DNA of 64,000 bases from Phyllostachys edulis (Eukaryota > Streptophyta > Magnoliopsida > Poales > Poaceae). Within the stretch, counting starts at the first letter, position 1, and every line of letters starts with the position of its first letter. A model generated the notes under the pieces. The model was not told the DNA's origin and did no database searches. It worked only from the letters and a program-made list of their open reading frames with translations. The stretch covers positions 62,768,877-62,832,876 of the forward strand of contig CM070548.1 in assembly GCA_036346405.1 (NCBI GenBank), given 5' to 3'. Below are positions 10,901-23,740 of the stretch, piece by piece. Both the position numbers and the translations under genes were made by a program.

Positions 10901-11464
10901 TTGCTCTAACAGAAAATAAGAATGTCTTCTCATGGGGAAGGGGTACCGGTGGACAGCTTGGTCATGGTGAAATAGTCGACAGGTAATTCACCTAAGGTAT
11001 TTAAACATATCTGAAGGGCCAGCTTGCTTTCCTAACGTATATATAATGACTGAATCAAGAAAATATCACGGTTCATGAAGGAACACACCCAAGATGATCG
11101 ATGCCTTAAGCTCGGATGGATCTGCTTGCAAGAAGCTGGAGTCATCAAAAGCAGTTCCAATGGCAGGTTTGCATTTACATGACTACATTTCTTAGACAGA
11201 CAGACAACTTACAGCATATCTTTGATGTTTTCAGCCAAAGTTTGGGTCTCACCATCGGAGCGATACGCCATCGTCCCTGATGAGAATGTGAGCTTATGTC
11301 TCCTTTTGAAAGATTATGCTCTTATCGAACCATTTCAATCAAGAACATGTGGATCATTTGGTAGGATTGTAACTGATGGATCACTCCACATTTCCTGTTT
11401 CTAGGTTCCTAAATCAGGTGAAGGTATTCCCGGTGGCAATGGAACGAAGAGAGTGCGTGTCTGA
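7962..11464 (+). CDS. UVR8: UVR8, UV-B photoreceptor (C-terminal 263 residues, 7 visible exons)
   Basis: Exons: 7962-8117, 8187-8360, 8495-8566, 10599-10670, 10864-10982, 11081-11166, 11235-11287 and 11405-11464. That is eight segments, all with GT-AG borders and consistent phase, ending in TGA. The product is the last 263 residues of an RCC1-type seven-bladed propeller. Three GWRHT motifs are present (CGWRHTITV, GGWRHTMAL, CGWRHTLAL). In the family these carry the tryptophans that sense UV-B and the arginines that hold the dimer. The C-terminal regulatory tail keeps the VP motif (YAIVPDEN) needed for COP1 binding and ends GTKRVRV. Family role: the homodimer monomerises on UV-B, enters the nucleus and inhibits COP1. 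The N-terminal ~180 residues must lie left of the window, beyond the gypsy element, unless the gene is truncated. Confidence 0.93.
8954..9339 (+). repeat. Left LTR of the UVR8-intron element
   Basis: 386 bp, TGTCATGG...CATTACA. It contains a promoter-like TATAAAAAGG at about 9170 and is followed directly by the Met-tRNA primer site. Confidence 0.88.
9369..9662 (+). CDS. Short internal ORF of the non-autonomous LTR element
   Basis: ATG at 9369 to TAA at 9660-9662, 97 codons, rich in Ala, Thr and Met (MATDQTIRPAVESLAMIKAN). It has no recognisable gag, protease or pol motif. It may be the relic of a gag start, or may simply be open by chance. I do not assign a function. Confidence 0.3.
   Translation: MTSAAIVMATDQTIRPAVESLAMIKANANKMAMSFNDNDKKMAAIFLDMHTTLEKMIVATAVKPSTAAAIPSAEMVTPSTAAMELPPATTIAVTLPH
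9909..10308 (+). repeat. Right LTR of the UVR8-intron element
   Basis: 400 bp, TGTGATGG...CATTACA. It is collinear with the left LTR apart from an extra segment of about 17 bp near its start (around ATGAACAGTACATGCGG). Confidence 0.88.
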
Positions 11465-12408
11465 GCATATGTTCTTCTTCCGCCCTTCTTAACCTTAGCA
11501 GTATACAATAACCTTGGGCAACCTTCTCCTTCACCATCTAGTATATATATGTTGCCCAGTCTTAGTGCATTGCTTTCTGCCTTTAAGTACCATTGAGGCC
11601 ATATATGAACTGTAGTGCCCCGCCTTGAGCTGATATGATGTTTGCCTGCAACCACTAGTAGTAGTACCATGGCGAAAATAATCAGTATAGCCTTAGCTGA
11701 ACCCTTGCAGGGTATTGGAAGCTAAGCATCAATTAAGTTGAATTGGTTTTGTTCCTGTTGAAAGGTAGTACATCATATATGGATGCTTGTTGGACCGACG
11801 TTTTAGCTTAATTTATAGTATAACATTTGGTCAGTTGCTGGAAAGAGCATGATGATTGCGATATGTACAGGCCTACAGGGTGAAATTTCTGTTGATGAAC
11901 TTAAATTGTTTGGGTTTGAATTTTCTTTTCTGAAATTCTGCTGAGAAAAGGAAGTAAAAACCCATACAAAAAAGGTAGTATCATAATGGAACTTGGCCAA
12001 AGATATGCAATACTTTGCTGTTAATACTCTATACAAATAGAAGTCCATGTATCATCTGATCACCTGGAGTTCATCGTTCTTGGAAAATTAACAGAACTTC
12101 TACCAAACAACTTCTCCAGAAGATACACATGAACTTGCTAACAGAAAGCAAACATCAGGGAGTCAAACTCAAAACTCAACACAACCATTTGGTATGTAGG
12201 ATTTTCGTAGGAAACCCCAAATCAAGTGAACGTGGATGTTTCATTTCCTGCAAAATTCCTGCGTTCCAAATGGGGCCTTTACACTCTTATGCGCCTACTG
12301 CAGGTGCAGCTTATGAACCATAGGAGAAAAAGACACTCTTCAACATCAGAGAGAATTTAAAAAGCTTTCAATATAAATAAAAGCACATGTATATGAATGA
12401 TCCCTTGA
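11465..12408. other. 3' flanks of two convergent genes
   Basis: This spacer between the UVR8 stop and the stop of the convergent WEB-like gene should hold both 3' UTRs. AATAAA-like signals occur, but I could not fix a polyadenylation site. The ORFs on either strand have no conserved motif. Confidence 0.5.
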
Positions 12409-13032
12409 TCACCTGGACTTGTCTTTCTTGGAGAAGATGCCTCCAACCAATGAGATCCCATTCTTCTGCTTCTTGTGCTGTTGCTGCTTGGCCTTCTTGC
12501 TGTTCTTCACCTTCCTCTCCTTCCTTGCTCCCAAGTCATCCTCAGTCATCTTGATGGTCAGTGCCTCTGACAGACTGGGCAGATACTCAAGGCTCGCCAT
12601 CCACTCCTCGGCCCGGCTCTCGTCCCACCGGTCGCTGCGAACCCAGCCATCGTCGTCTTCTCCGATCGCCACGCCGACGACAGCTAGCTCCTTCCCTTTC
12701 TTGAGGTCGGAGAAGATGGCTAGGCCATTGCTGAACTGCACGCTGATGCTGGACACGGCCATCTCCATCTGTGACTGCCTCTGGTTGAGCTGCACCAGCT
12801 CAGTCTTGACCTCTGCCAGGTTTGCCTCCAGCTTGTTCAGGCAGTCCAGCATTATGGATGATGAGGAAGGAGCTGGAGGCACACCGAATTTGGAGCTGGA
12901 TTCACTGCTTGCGTCGGAGCTGCTGCCGCCGGCGACGCACCACTCGGCGAAGACCTTGACGGCCTCCCTGACCGACTGGAACGGCCTGGAGGTGTCGATC
13001 TCGGTGCGGGCCGTGGCAGCAGCGATCTCCAT
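12409..13032 (-). CDS. WEB-family-like small coiled-coil protein (207 aa)
   Basis: Single-exon gene, ATG at 13032 and TGA at 12409-12411. I chose this start because the longer open frame begins with a TTG. Near the N-terminus EIDTSRPFQSVREAVKVFAEW matches the opening signature of WEB (WEAK CHLOROPLAST MOVEMENT UNDER BLUE LIGHT)/DUF827 proteins. Residues about 60-100 form a heptad-like coiled coil (LNKLEANLAEVKTELVQLNQ). The C-terminus is strongly basic (KNSKKAKQQQHKKQKN) and ends SLVGGIFSKKDKSR. Short members of the family lack the long coiled coils of WEB1/PMI2, so a role in chloroplast movement is only an analogy. The gene is convergent with UVR8 and tandem with RHD4/SAC7 on the same strand. 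Confidence 0.75.
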   Translation of the reverse strand: MEIAAATARTEIDTSRPFQSVREAVKVFAEWCVAGGSSSDASSESSSKFGVPPAPSSSSIMLDCLNKLEANLAEVKTELVQLNQRQSQMEMAVSSISVQFSNGLAIFSDLKKGKELAVVGVAIGEDDDGWVRSDRWDESRAEEWMASLEYLPSLSEALTIKMTEDDLGARKERKVKNSKKAKQQQHKKQKNGISLVGGIFSKKDKSR

Positions 13033-14464
13033 GAAAGAGGCTGCCGGCAAATGGCAATGCAGGTGAGGAGATGATGGATTGATGGGAATGCAACAATGTG
13101 AGGGATGAAGTAGACATGTGCGTTCTTTGTTTTGTCTTTGCTTCTACTTCAAAAACCAACCGGAGTAGCAGCAGAATACAGGCCTTGTGTCAAGGTCAAG
13201 TAAAACCGGTAGAGCGGAAAGAAGGGGACTTGTCACCAAAGGCAGGAAAGGCTTTTATAAGAGTATGTACAATGCAGGTGTTTAGAGAAGTGCTTAGCAA
13301 ATAAAAACTGTTTTTCTTGCCATGTAGGATAGATAAGATGCTTATTTTGTAACATCGATGCTTGATTAGACACCGGTGCTTAAGAGGTGCTTACGTATAT
13401 ACTATATATAATTAATAGATAATACAATTATCTAAACACCTACAAAAGAGATGCTTGCATCGGAGGAAATGACTTTTACATAGATGCTTGATGACATAGC
13501 TATATTCTCTTTCTTTAAGTACTCGTATATAAGCAATTCGCATTGGAGCAAATGCTGGAGCAGACAGACAACACAGTTGAGAAGGAGCAACAAAAGTGCT
13601 AAACCATACATACCTATGGAGTCTCATGTATGAATAAGCCAACTGCCATACACAACCAGAGTCAGATGGTAAGGATGGCACTTTGTACAGCACACAATCT
13701 TACAGTCTTTCATTCACCAGAAGGCAAGGAAAATAATCATTTGCAAGGTTATTTCACAATGTACGCAGGGTTGCCGCACAGACCAAAGAAATGCATCTGC
13801 ACCAGGGCAGCTTACTAATGGTACAAAAAGAAGAACATGCTCCAAGATGTACTTTACAGCAATTTAACAGACGCGCAATCCATTATCTGTTCCAATATGT
13901 ACTTTACGGCATAACTGAATAGGTCTAGATAAACAGGATTTTGCAACGTAAGCATAATAAGAGAAGTTGCAAATATCAGCTATGTCTGGATATTGAAAGT
14001 GATTGTAGCAAGTAGCAACTGGTATTTACTGCCCAACAATCCATTCTTTACTATTAAGGTGCGAGAATATAGAGCACGGTCCTTCTCATGAGAAAAGGAC
14101 GGGAAATACAACCATTCCTGGTGGAATTATCAGGTATATCAAATGATATTACATCACTAAACGGCTACGACACTTGTCAGGCTCGCCATAAAGGCATAAC
14201 AACGAGAAGAAAAGCTGACCGTGATGCCCAAAACACCGTGGGAAATCAATCTAGTTTAATGGAATTCTCCTTTCCATCTCAAAAACGAAAAATTGAAGGT
14301 TATAAAATAAAAAAGAAACTTAGTACAAAATAGGTAAGGGCGTACCCTGCAAAAGAAATACAATGATTAAATCTTCAAATAGAATGATGTGCTGCCAACG
14401 TTTGATGAATGATGATAATCTATCAGGCAGCACACTTGATATGCAAAATGGCGCTTTGCTTTCA
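13033..14464. other. Intergenic, WEB-like gene to RHD4/SAC7
   Basis: This contains the WEB-like promoter (minus strand, just right of 13032) and the RHD4/SAC7 3' UTR (left of 14465). At 13262-13500 there is MITE-like text: GTGTTTAGA-type words on one arm recur inverted on the other (AGGTGTTTAGA near 13277, and its complement near 13430). I see no coding signal. Confidence 0.4.
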
Positions 14465-17400
14465 TCAATGGCGCGACTGGTAAAAACGAGGTCGGTTGGT
14501 GAACGTCCGACCATTGGCTTTGACAAAGCGTGTGATGCCAATGCAAAGACCAGCCCACAGAAGTGACAGCAATAAATGGCCAACGTCATTCCGGGCTGCA
14601 AAGATATTGCAGTAGAGTTAGTTGTATACAATTCGCATGAATCGATGTATAAATATGATTCCAAACAGCCTGGAGCAGTTGATAGTTTGATAAATAATTG
14701 ACACATGGATTAATCTCAATTTTACGAACTATGAGTATTGTGTTCTCTTCACTAGTCAAAATCAAGAATGGCTGTAATAAATATCTAAAACATTTCAAAA
14801 CCCTCAGGAAAAGTTCTTGGCAACTGGTACAGTTGAAGGTATGTACTTGAGCCCAGTGAGCTCAATCATACAGATTTGCAGCAAAAGCACAACTCTTCCA
14901 TTAATTCACTGAAACATGAAAAGGATTGGATGGAACCTGTCCATAACCATAAGTGGATTTTGGCCCTTTGATTGCGTTGCAAATGAATATTAATGCATAC
15001 TCCTTTTACTAGTGCAAACAAAATACCAAGATATCAAATTGAGCAAAAGCCACTTTGCAAAAGGATGAGCCTAAAGCGACTAAAGCTTGTATGAAAACTG
15101 TTCTTTTATTTAGTACACATTAATGCGTAGAATCAACAACAAATGTTGCTGCTTGTTATAATGAAAGTAAACCTTAGGAGACCACTAATTAGTACAAATT
15201 TATTAAAAACACCCCCTTACCTTGTCTTAGTGACATCATCATGACTATAAGAGCTCCCAAAACCAATGCAAAAGCAAGGCGGAAGGACTGTAAAAGGGAA
15301 ACTGCACAAGTAAGAGTCTCGTTCTGTTGGGAAAAGATATGAAACACATTTTCATAATTGATCCAGCTATTTCTCAAACATAACAATAATATTAAAGCGA
15401 ATACTGAGTGATTGTGTATGCACGTGTCCCTAGTCACAACACACCCAGACACATATCAGACAAAATATGAATCCTTTCAGAGGAAACCAACACTAGAATA
15501 CTGAAAGGCATTCCCAATTAGCAATTCACAATGTGACATAATCACAAGCTATAGCATTCCTGTAAAAAAAATACAAACTGTAGCAAATTTTTACCCACCG
15601 CATAACTCTCTAGAAGTCCTGCTTTGCTTGGAGCTGCCATGTCCCGACTAACAGACGTGATGTAATGTCCTTGAAGAAGATCCATTGCATCCTATAAAAG
15701 ACAACACATAAATAATGAGGCACCGCAGCACCCTGATTCAGATTTTTTTTTTATTAGAAGGTGCATTGGAAGAAAGTTGAACAAATGTTGTCTGCAATGC
15801 ATGATGTCTGTAAGATTGTAGAGACAGGAGCAATATGAAACATTATAGAGCATGCTTTGTTTGGTCAACAAGGCCTTATTCAAACATAATAATGCACTTA
15901 TAATACCTATGTTCCGTGTGCCCAGCAAATTGCACAACACACATGACATCAGTTCCTCTTACACTAATGCAAATCCTTACCACTTGAATCAATTATAGTC
16001 AGTAACAACTAACAACACCATGTAAGTTGCTATTTATCATAAAAATTCCCAGCAGTTTCTGGCTTAGCCCCCACTGCAAGAGTTGCATTGGTACTAATCT
16101 ATCATACAAAACGGCAATTACAAGTTACCAAGGTAAGCTATCGAGAGTAGTCATTTGGGGCACCATCAAAATGATGAATCGACGAAGTTTCAAATGTGAA
16201 TTCATGTGGGTACTCACATAGTTACATGTATGCAAAGTCAGCTGTATACCTGCTTAGTCCCATCTGCAAAGTTGTTCAAGTAGTATCTAGCAAGTGCATT
16301 CCGAAGATCATTTAGAATTCCCTGAGTAGTTCGCTTCCCATAACTAATAGACAAAAACAAATGTAAAATGTGGGTAATTAATGTATAAGAAATAACAGCT
16401 TATCACCACTGTCTTTCGTTGTAAAAAATCCAATAAAGAATAAAAAAGATCATAAATTATGCACTAGTAACTTAGGAGAGTGCCAAAAACAAAAGCATAC
16501 TACTTAATAGTTAATAGTACATTCTGTCAGTCTCACGCAATTCTGTTTTAGGCCCTTTTTCACTGATTGTTATTGACATGTTGGCAAATAGACACTACAC
16601 AAAAGGGTATTCCATTGCCACAACGTGGAGATTTTGCACCACAAGACCAGTAAAAAGCATGTCAGTTTTACAGTAGCACATTATCTGGGTGAAAATGGTG
16701 TAGAGATTCACTGCAAGAGTGGCTCAGCTGTGAACAAAATCAAGGTGGCAAAAATTACTAGTATTCTTTTTCTTGTTCTAATATAAAATTGGAATAGTTC
16801 CTAGTCTTGCTGATAAAAAGGGAGAAACTATCATTAGTAATAAATGAAATGCACTTAACAATAAGAATGATGCAAATTTCGTTCTATAAAAATTACCGAA
16901 CAAAATCTCCCTTCAAAGCAGGAGTACCAGAGTACTGAAAGCTTATTTCATCTCCATGACTGGCCCACACTGAAAATTGGAATTATTTCATTCCAGCAAC
17001 ATTTTACATAGAAAAGCATGAGAAAAATAAAATGACTAAATGAGAAGAACCCAGGTTACTGAATATATGCATAATACTTACAAACTTTGTAGTTTGCATC
17101 AAAAGCTGGATAATTGCTTATTGCATCATTAGCACTGAGAACCCCTATTCGTTGAAGTTGGCTTTCCAGAATTTTTCTCCCAATCATGCTCTGTTTAGTC
17201 ATTGTAGAGATTATCAGAGATCAGTTATACTAGTGAAAATTCAATAAAGGGACGGAAAATAAAACATAAAAAGAGTCCAAAACTGAAGGAAGATTAACAT
17301 AGAAGTACAGTACTTTACAGTTGATCTAGTCCACTTGATCTGCAATTAGGTGGAATTGAAGCAACATTCCCAGTAGGCATGGGATCTTACGAGTTATCTC

Positions 17401-20400
17401 ACGACCCTGGGATTGAGATCGCAACCGGTAGCTGTGGGAGACAGCAGGCCTTTGCTTGGCCGGTGGTCTACCACGGGGTTTTGGGGCCGTGCCGTCGGAG
17501 TACAACGCAGATGAGAAGGAGGTGAGAAAACAGAGAAGGGGATGAGATAAATGAGGCTTTATTCTTGCTTAACTTCAACCAATGATGCGGCTGCCCATCT
17601 TCTAGGATGGATCGGCCCCTAATGGCTAACACAAGGAACTAACTGATAAATCTTATATCTAACTGAAGCAATCAACTAATCTTATCTCTTAAAAACAAAC
17701 TAACCGACTGCCTAATACCGCCGCCTTCCTCCTCTTGCGCAGCTGGTGCCCTTGGTGCCTAAGTCTGCCGGTGACGTGGGCCCCTTCGGCTGTACCGAAT
17801 TCCCCACATGACAAGTTACTACATCAGTTAATATGTTCTGTTTTAGAACAAACCATAATGAAACCAAACATGTGGCCCAACTTAAACCAGCTAATCAATG
17901 TAGATCATGCCACTCCTAAAGGTACAATAATGCATACACAGTGTACCAGTTTGGAGTTAATTTAAATAAGTCCATTGAGATTTGAGACAGTACACACTAC
18001 AAAAAGACCAGTTATGCCAAGTTCTGAATCTGTCTGACAATGTGACTAGGTTGTAATACTGCAACAAAAGAAGGAAGAATGCCCCATTGTCCAAGTAACA
18101 TATTTGGACTATTCCATATAGATTTGAAAAGACAAAAGGGAAGCCATTGGAAAACTAAAAAAAAAGTTGTTCGATAAACTAAAGCCCACGTGACTGTAAT
18201 GCTGCAGCAGAGACAAATTAATTGATACAATAATGATGCTATCAATACCTAAATTAAATTTGATCTACATGTGATAAAACTGTACTTGGAAGTTGGAACT
18301 ATGTACCTGAGTAACATTGGTGCGATCTAAACAATCGACACAGTTTGTTCTGATCGTGCCAGTCTGCTCGTCAATTTTCTCGCCTTTATCATTCAAAAGG
18401 AAGTACCTGTAACATAGCATTATTAATATGACCATGAGAAGGAAAAACACCATATGACGGAACATAGTATATAGATGTACAGAAAATTTCAGATCTAGAA
18501 CATTTTTTCTACCTATTTAAATAGAAAGGGAGATCCAGAACAGCTAGGCAAGACAATGATAACAGTATGACTAACACCACTGACTAGAAGCAATTCACTT
18601 TTCCTGCTCTGCCAGGACTGTGGACAAGAAACAAGTAGCTCTTCAATGCATCTGTATTACAATACTAGTGCCTCCAATGCTCCAAGCCTCCAACCAATAT
18701 TCAAACCTCATAAGTGGAGTAGAAAAAGAATCATTGTATGCTAATCACTAGCACAAGATTGTGGGTATGAGGGCATCTGCTTTTTAAAAATTGTAAAAAA
18801 ACAAGACTCAAGCACCATAAATCGACTATGTTAATTTCAGTAGCAAGTACTGGGAACTGATCAACAACTAGCAATAGGCTAGAAAGTACATAAAAAAGAA
18901 CATATAGTTAAGCAATTGCAGAAAAAGAAAAGAAACATATGCAATGGAAGAAAAGTAAAATCAAAATACATGTACAAAAATGATTGCTAGTATGTCATGG
19001 AACACACTATTATATCTTCTAGCAACATACCTATGTTTCTTGAGATAATCTTCAATTTGATCATACAGCTGAGAAAGGCGCTCGAAGTGAATATGGCCAC
19101 AAATTCGATGCAAGTCAAAATGCACATATCTGCGAGACATAGGCATATATACATACTTAGCTACAGTAAGACACGATAGGAGAACTCTACAATGGGGGCA
19201 AAACTGCAAGAGAAATTGTTACCTTACATCTTCACTGAGAATAGGTTCAATAGATTTTGCATATAGTTCACGGAGGCGCCCTTCACCACCATGCTGAATA
19301 TAGGAATTGAAAGGTAAAGGATGAACTTCACATCAAAAACAGAATGAAGTCTATAAACTGGTATCATTTGGAAAGAAGATGCAAAGGCATACTATATCTG
19401 AAAGGCAAATCTTTCAGTAATAATTTCAACACTTTTTGAACAAAATCACTAAATCTCTATGCAACATAAGCTGAAAGGAACAACTTAGTTCCATTTCAAG
19501 GAATAAAATATGCTCAAACAAAGTAGCATGCAAGTATGCAGAATGAAAATGCGAACTCAATCCTTAATGAAGAATTTGAATCTTATTTTGTAAACCAGAT
19601 AACTTAAATAGGAGCAGAACCCATACATGATGGCATTTTCCGAAGCAAATACTTCTTAGTTTCGAAAACCAAAACACTGAAGTGAGTTCAAAGCCCAAGA
19701 GCACAGTACTTACTGTATTGACAAGATCAACAGCCAAGACAGCTCCATATTTCTTTTGTAAATTGTGAAAGTGCCGCTCAAGTACACGAGGCTGAAGAAC
19801 AGAGGTCCAAGATAAATTCAGACGAAAGAAAACAGTAAACCTTGGTTGCATTGCAGATCAACAACTAGCTAAGCTACGTTAGGAATATATACAGGTTCAT
19901 TGAAATGTATAGTGCTGCTATAGCAACAAGGCCAACAAAACAAAACAAGGCGTAGGTTGAGAGAGCTCACCGCCTCCTCTTGTCTAACAATGTCAAAGCT
20001 AGGTTTATATGTCAAATCAACTATCTGCTCCCACAAGAATGGCATAGAACCTCGAACCTACAAAACATATAATTTTGTTGAAGTATTTGAAGGTGGTCAA
20101 ATAAATGATCGTAACAACCAACTCATGAAAACTGTCCCCACACAAATAAAAAGAAAGGAAACCAAAAAGGAAAAATAAAGAGGTTGTTTTCAAATTGTGT
20201 AAAGAAACCTACTTGTACATAGGATGATGTAAACCCTTTAGATTGCATTATCTGCTCTGATTCAACGAAGTTTGCAGCATAACCCTCAAGATCAGCTCCT
20301 CGTCTCCACATTCGAGTACCTTCATTTTTAAACAAAAAAAAAGGCTCATGAACTATTATTGGACCATAGGCCATTGAATTTCTCAAAAACAAGAAGTCAG

Positions 20401-23400
20401 GATGTAACTAAAAACTGATAATATATAGTAAAAACATATTTAAGTAATATTAATAAAAGGAAACTTGTGAGCAAACTTATTTTGATGCCTAATAAGCCTT
20501 ACCTATCCTCCGTGTGCACCTACGTGCAATCAGAGTTACGTTTACCTTCTCTGACCTGACTTCTGCATGAATATTCTGAAAACCTCATATTTTGTTAAGT
20601 TGCCACAACTCACATTATCATAAGACCCTAAGGGAAAGGTGAATCAGGTTTTACTAATAACAAATCTTATATCTCCGGTAGTGACATAGTTAAATTGTCA
20701 TGGTAATCCAAGGATACTGCCTTGAATGACTGGCAATAGGTACTGGTCCAGCTGTCAAGGGAAAAAGAAGTAATCAAAATACTTTGCAAATATCGATTCC
20801 CAAATCCCTTAAAACTAGAAAATCTAGTAAATGATAAAATTAATCTTACCTTGTTCCCAATCAGAGGTTCCAACAAGTAACTGTTCCATAGAAATCTTGG
20901 TTCTGCCTGCAAAGTATGAGTACTTAGAAAAGCACAAGAGTTTTGCTTTTACATGTTTCACACTACTGCACATTTAGTACAAGCAATTCTTAAACACTGA
21001 GGCTCAATTTGGCGGTGCTAAATTGCATTTTGCTGCACTGTGTGTTTGACTACGCAAAAGTTTATGACCTATTTTATAAAGTTGAAGTTCAATAAATTTC
21101 TTTTGCGATGTGATTGCTTTGTTTTTGTACCCGCATCATAACAGTTTCAATTAGATCTTAAAATACTTACTGTCCATATTGGGAAATGCAGAGAATAATT
21201 GTACAACAATTACTTAGGATCAGTTTGCGATTTTGCAGCACAGAAATATAGTCATCAAGAATGGCACACCGTGAGCCTATAGTGCAATAAGACAGTAGAA
21301 ACTTTGTTGTGCCAGAATCTAAAATGTAAAGTCAACAACACTTGAAGACGCTACTTCTTCCTGCCAGATCCATCTTACGGACAATGTAATAAGAGCAGCT
21401 GGTGTAGATTTTTTTTTAAAAAAAAACTACTAGTGCACATTTGATGGTTATTAAGGCGGTAAGATGAGGTGAGGCGAGGCGACCCACTCCCCTCACACCT
21501 TTTAAGCGCTAAGGCACGAGGCGAGGCGACGCCTTACGCACCTCCTAAGGCGCTAGCAGCTGGCGTTGATATATCCAGAACAGTGCACTTGATATTACAC
21601 ATATCCAAATCTATGGATGCATGTGGCATTGTTGAGCTAGCTCCTCATCATCAGCAAGCATGGTTTCCAACAAGTAATATATCTGTCTGTGTGCATTGCA
21701 AATGCAACTGCCAACTGGCATGTAACCCTAGCTATCCTGAGGAAGAAAAGAGAGATTGAGTACCCTGCCTGCTAGCCCTGCCCCGCCTGCCCAGCTGCCC
21801 CCGCCTCCTCTTTTACCCTGCCCGACCGAGAGAGTTCTTCTCCAGTTCGCTTCTCTCCCTCCCTTTCTATTATTCTTCTTCAGCGGGGAAAGAGCGGCGA
21901 GCGGTCGTGCGCATGCCGCACGCCACGCCACTGCCGCTTCGGCTTCGCCTACCTCCCTCCACGCCCCTTCACCCGTGCCACCTCCTCAGTCCTCCCTCAG
22001 CGCCGGCCCATGCCGCCTCCTCTAGTCCTCCCTCCTCACGCTCCTCCTCTGCCTAAGGCGTCGCCTCAAGCATTCCTGACGCCCTATGCCACCATAGCGA
22101 CGCCTCCGTCCTAAGGCGGACACCATAGGCATGCGCGGCAAGGCAGGGCGACGCCTTAGCACCCCGGCTGTGCCTTACCGCCTGGTGTCGCTTAAGCGAC
22201 GCTCAGGCGACACCTTAATAACCCTAGCACATTTAGCAAGCTTTAGTATTTTCATGCTCAACCACAAAGTAGCCACAATCTACCACTTTTTTGGACTGGA
22301 AAACTAAAGAGAACAAAAATTGTCAAAGCTCTAGTGTGCGAACTATGTTCATGCCTTCGTGGTTTGATCTAACTTCTGTTGGCAGGATTCTGAGCAGCAT
22401 GTTACCAGAATTTGTAAGCAGAAGTAGTGTCTGGTCAAAGTTAAAAGTTCAGGTGCTAGAATGGCAAAGTACATAAATACAAGTGGGTCATATGCAATTT
22501 CCTCTAACTTCTTTGTAAATTGATGTTATCCTATCCAAAGCTGCTGGACTGTCTATGTCCATGCATGAATGCATGGTAATCAATTTGTTCATTTATTTAT
22601 AAACATAAAAACCATTTGCTCGATACATATTAAATTTGGAATTCTGATTAGATGTAGTTTACTTGTAGGTTCATCTTTCTACATCAGATGCGTAAACTGA
22701 TAGCTAAAGATGCAGCAGGCAGGAAGTAGCAAAGATGACCTGATACTACATGTAGCAGTAAAGGATAAGCAGCAAAAGATCACATATTATAAGAAACAAT
22801 GGAGAAAGATTAGGCCTTCCATGTGTAAGAACTAAGAAAACTCTAGAATTAGAAATGGAGAAGGAAGCGAACCTGTCTCCAAAGAGGAAGTGATTTGAAC
22901 TCATCACCTAGATCATATAGCCTCTGTGAACTGGAATAGAAGGGAAAAAGATAAGCATGCCAATTACAGTGACAACAGGAGAACAAAAGTCAATGAAAGA
23001 TGACAGCATGTGTGAGTTATAGAAACTAATAGAGAGAAAAAAATGCAGACTACTAAATTAGCTGAGCCCACATAAATATTCTATTGCAAATTCTCTGCAT
23101 TAAAAAGCTAAATAATTCAACTATATGACACAAGAATGTAACTGACAATGTTTAACAAGTAATATACCCACGTAAGTGCTGTTTCAAAAATATATATACT
23201 CACGTAAGTGTCAAGTTAATGTCATAGGAGAAGTAGAGGCCTAGGGTCCTCTCCGCAGCACTCAGGAGTTCCGAAAATTCCGTTTCCACTTTTTTCTGCC
23301 AACAGCTTACCATAATGTTTAAATGGAATATAGATGGAAACAATATAACTGGGAACAAATAATCATTGTTAGACCTGCTCTGCAGAAGAAGTGCTATGTG

Positions 23401-23740
23401 AGTTATTGCAGGGCAGAACTTTTAATCCTGTCACTTTAAAAATTGCATGTCCCAAGTAGGATCCCACACAATCACGGTCTGTGATCACCAGAAAATATGA
23501 CCCAACTGCAAGTTTGAGCACTCCAATCACACCATACACTGTTCGAACTTTAGGATTTGTAGAGGAGCTACGTGGTGGCAGCTCTTCAACTAGATTCATT
23601 GATCCATTGGCCCGGCTAACTGACAGATATAGGTCAGCAAGACCATCAATTGGTTCAAATATATAACGGTCTGCAAACTCCCAGAGTCTGAGTCTTGTGT
23701 GGAGTTTAGATAATGGGCTTGCGTCATTTGGCCCATCCAT
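14465..23740 (-). CDS. RHD4: RHD4/SAC7-type phosphatidylinositol 4-phosphate phosphatase (598 aa, 18 coding exons)
   Basis: Exons, 5' to 3': 23740-23375, 23295-23204, 22930-22873, 20906-20850, 20751-20718, 20583-20503, 20319-20213, 20057-19971, 19791-19714, 19293-19223, 19129-19031, 18406-18307, 17190-17082, 16969-16897, 16343-16250, 15691-15599, 15287-15221, 14595-14465. Phases all agree and give 598 residues, as in Arabidopsis RHD4 (597). The SAC domain contains CTRR, GTRMWRRGAD, RGSMPFLWEQ, HFDLHRICGHIHFERL and the catalytic P-loop RTNCVDCLDRTNVTQ. Two C-terminal hydrophobic segments (AFALVLGALIVMMMSL and LLLSLLWAGLCIGI) anchor it in endomembranes. Family role: PI4P hydrolysis on secretory membranes in tip growth. 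One acceptor (20584) is an unusual GAG; the others are ordinary. Confidence 0.95.
17431..17814 (-). repeat. Possible solo LTR in RHD4/SAC7 intron 12
   Basis: The block runs from TGTGGGAGAC to TTCCCCACA, so on the minus strand it begins TGTGGGG and ends in CACA. It is richer in GC than the surrounding intron. On the minus strand it has AATAAAGCC at mid-length, which fits an LTR with a polyadenylation signal. I found no target duplication, so the boundaries and the class are tentative. Confidence 0.35.
21444..22226. mobile_element. 783-bp TIR element in RHD4/SAC7 intron 3, candidate 9-bp TSD
   Basis: The ends are inverted (ATGGTTATTAAGG on the left, CCTTAATAACCCTA on the right). They are flanked by GCACATTTG at 21435-21443 and GCACATTTA at 22227-22235, an 8/9 match of the length expected for Mutator-like elements. 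Subterminal parts are packed with GGCGACGCC/GCGAGGCGA words. The interior (21760-22060) is CT/GC-rich with open frames but no conserved domain. It is non-autonomous. Confidence 0.6.

Noticed and set aside
11401..11670. 89-codon minus ORF over the UVR8 3' end
   Set aside because: It overlaps the UVR8 last exon and 3' UTR and has no recognisable motif. It is a chance frame.
12419..13066. 215-codon ORF on the plus strand
   Set aside because: It is the shadow of the WEB-like gene on the minus strand. The minus frame has family motifs; the plus one does not.
13262..13520. Defined MITE between the WEB-like gene and RHD4/SAC7
   Set aside because: Inverted words are present, but I could not find matching termini or a target duplication, so it is not listed as a separate element.
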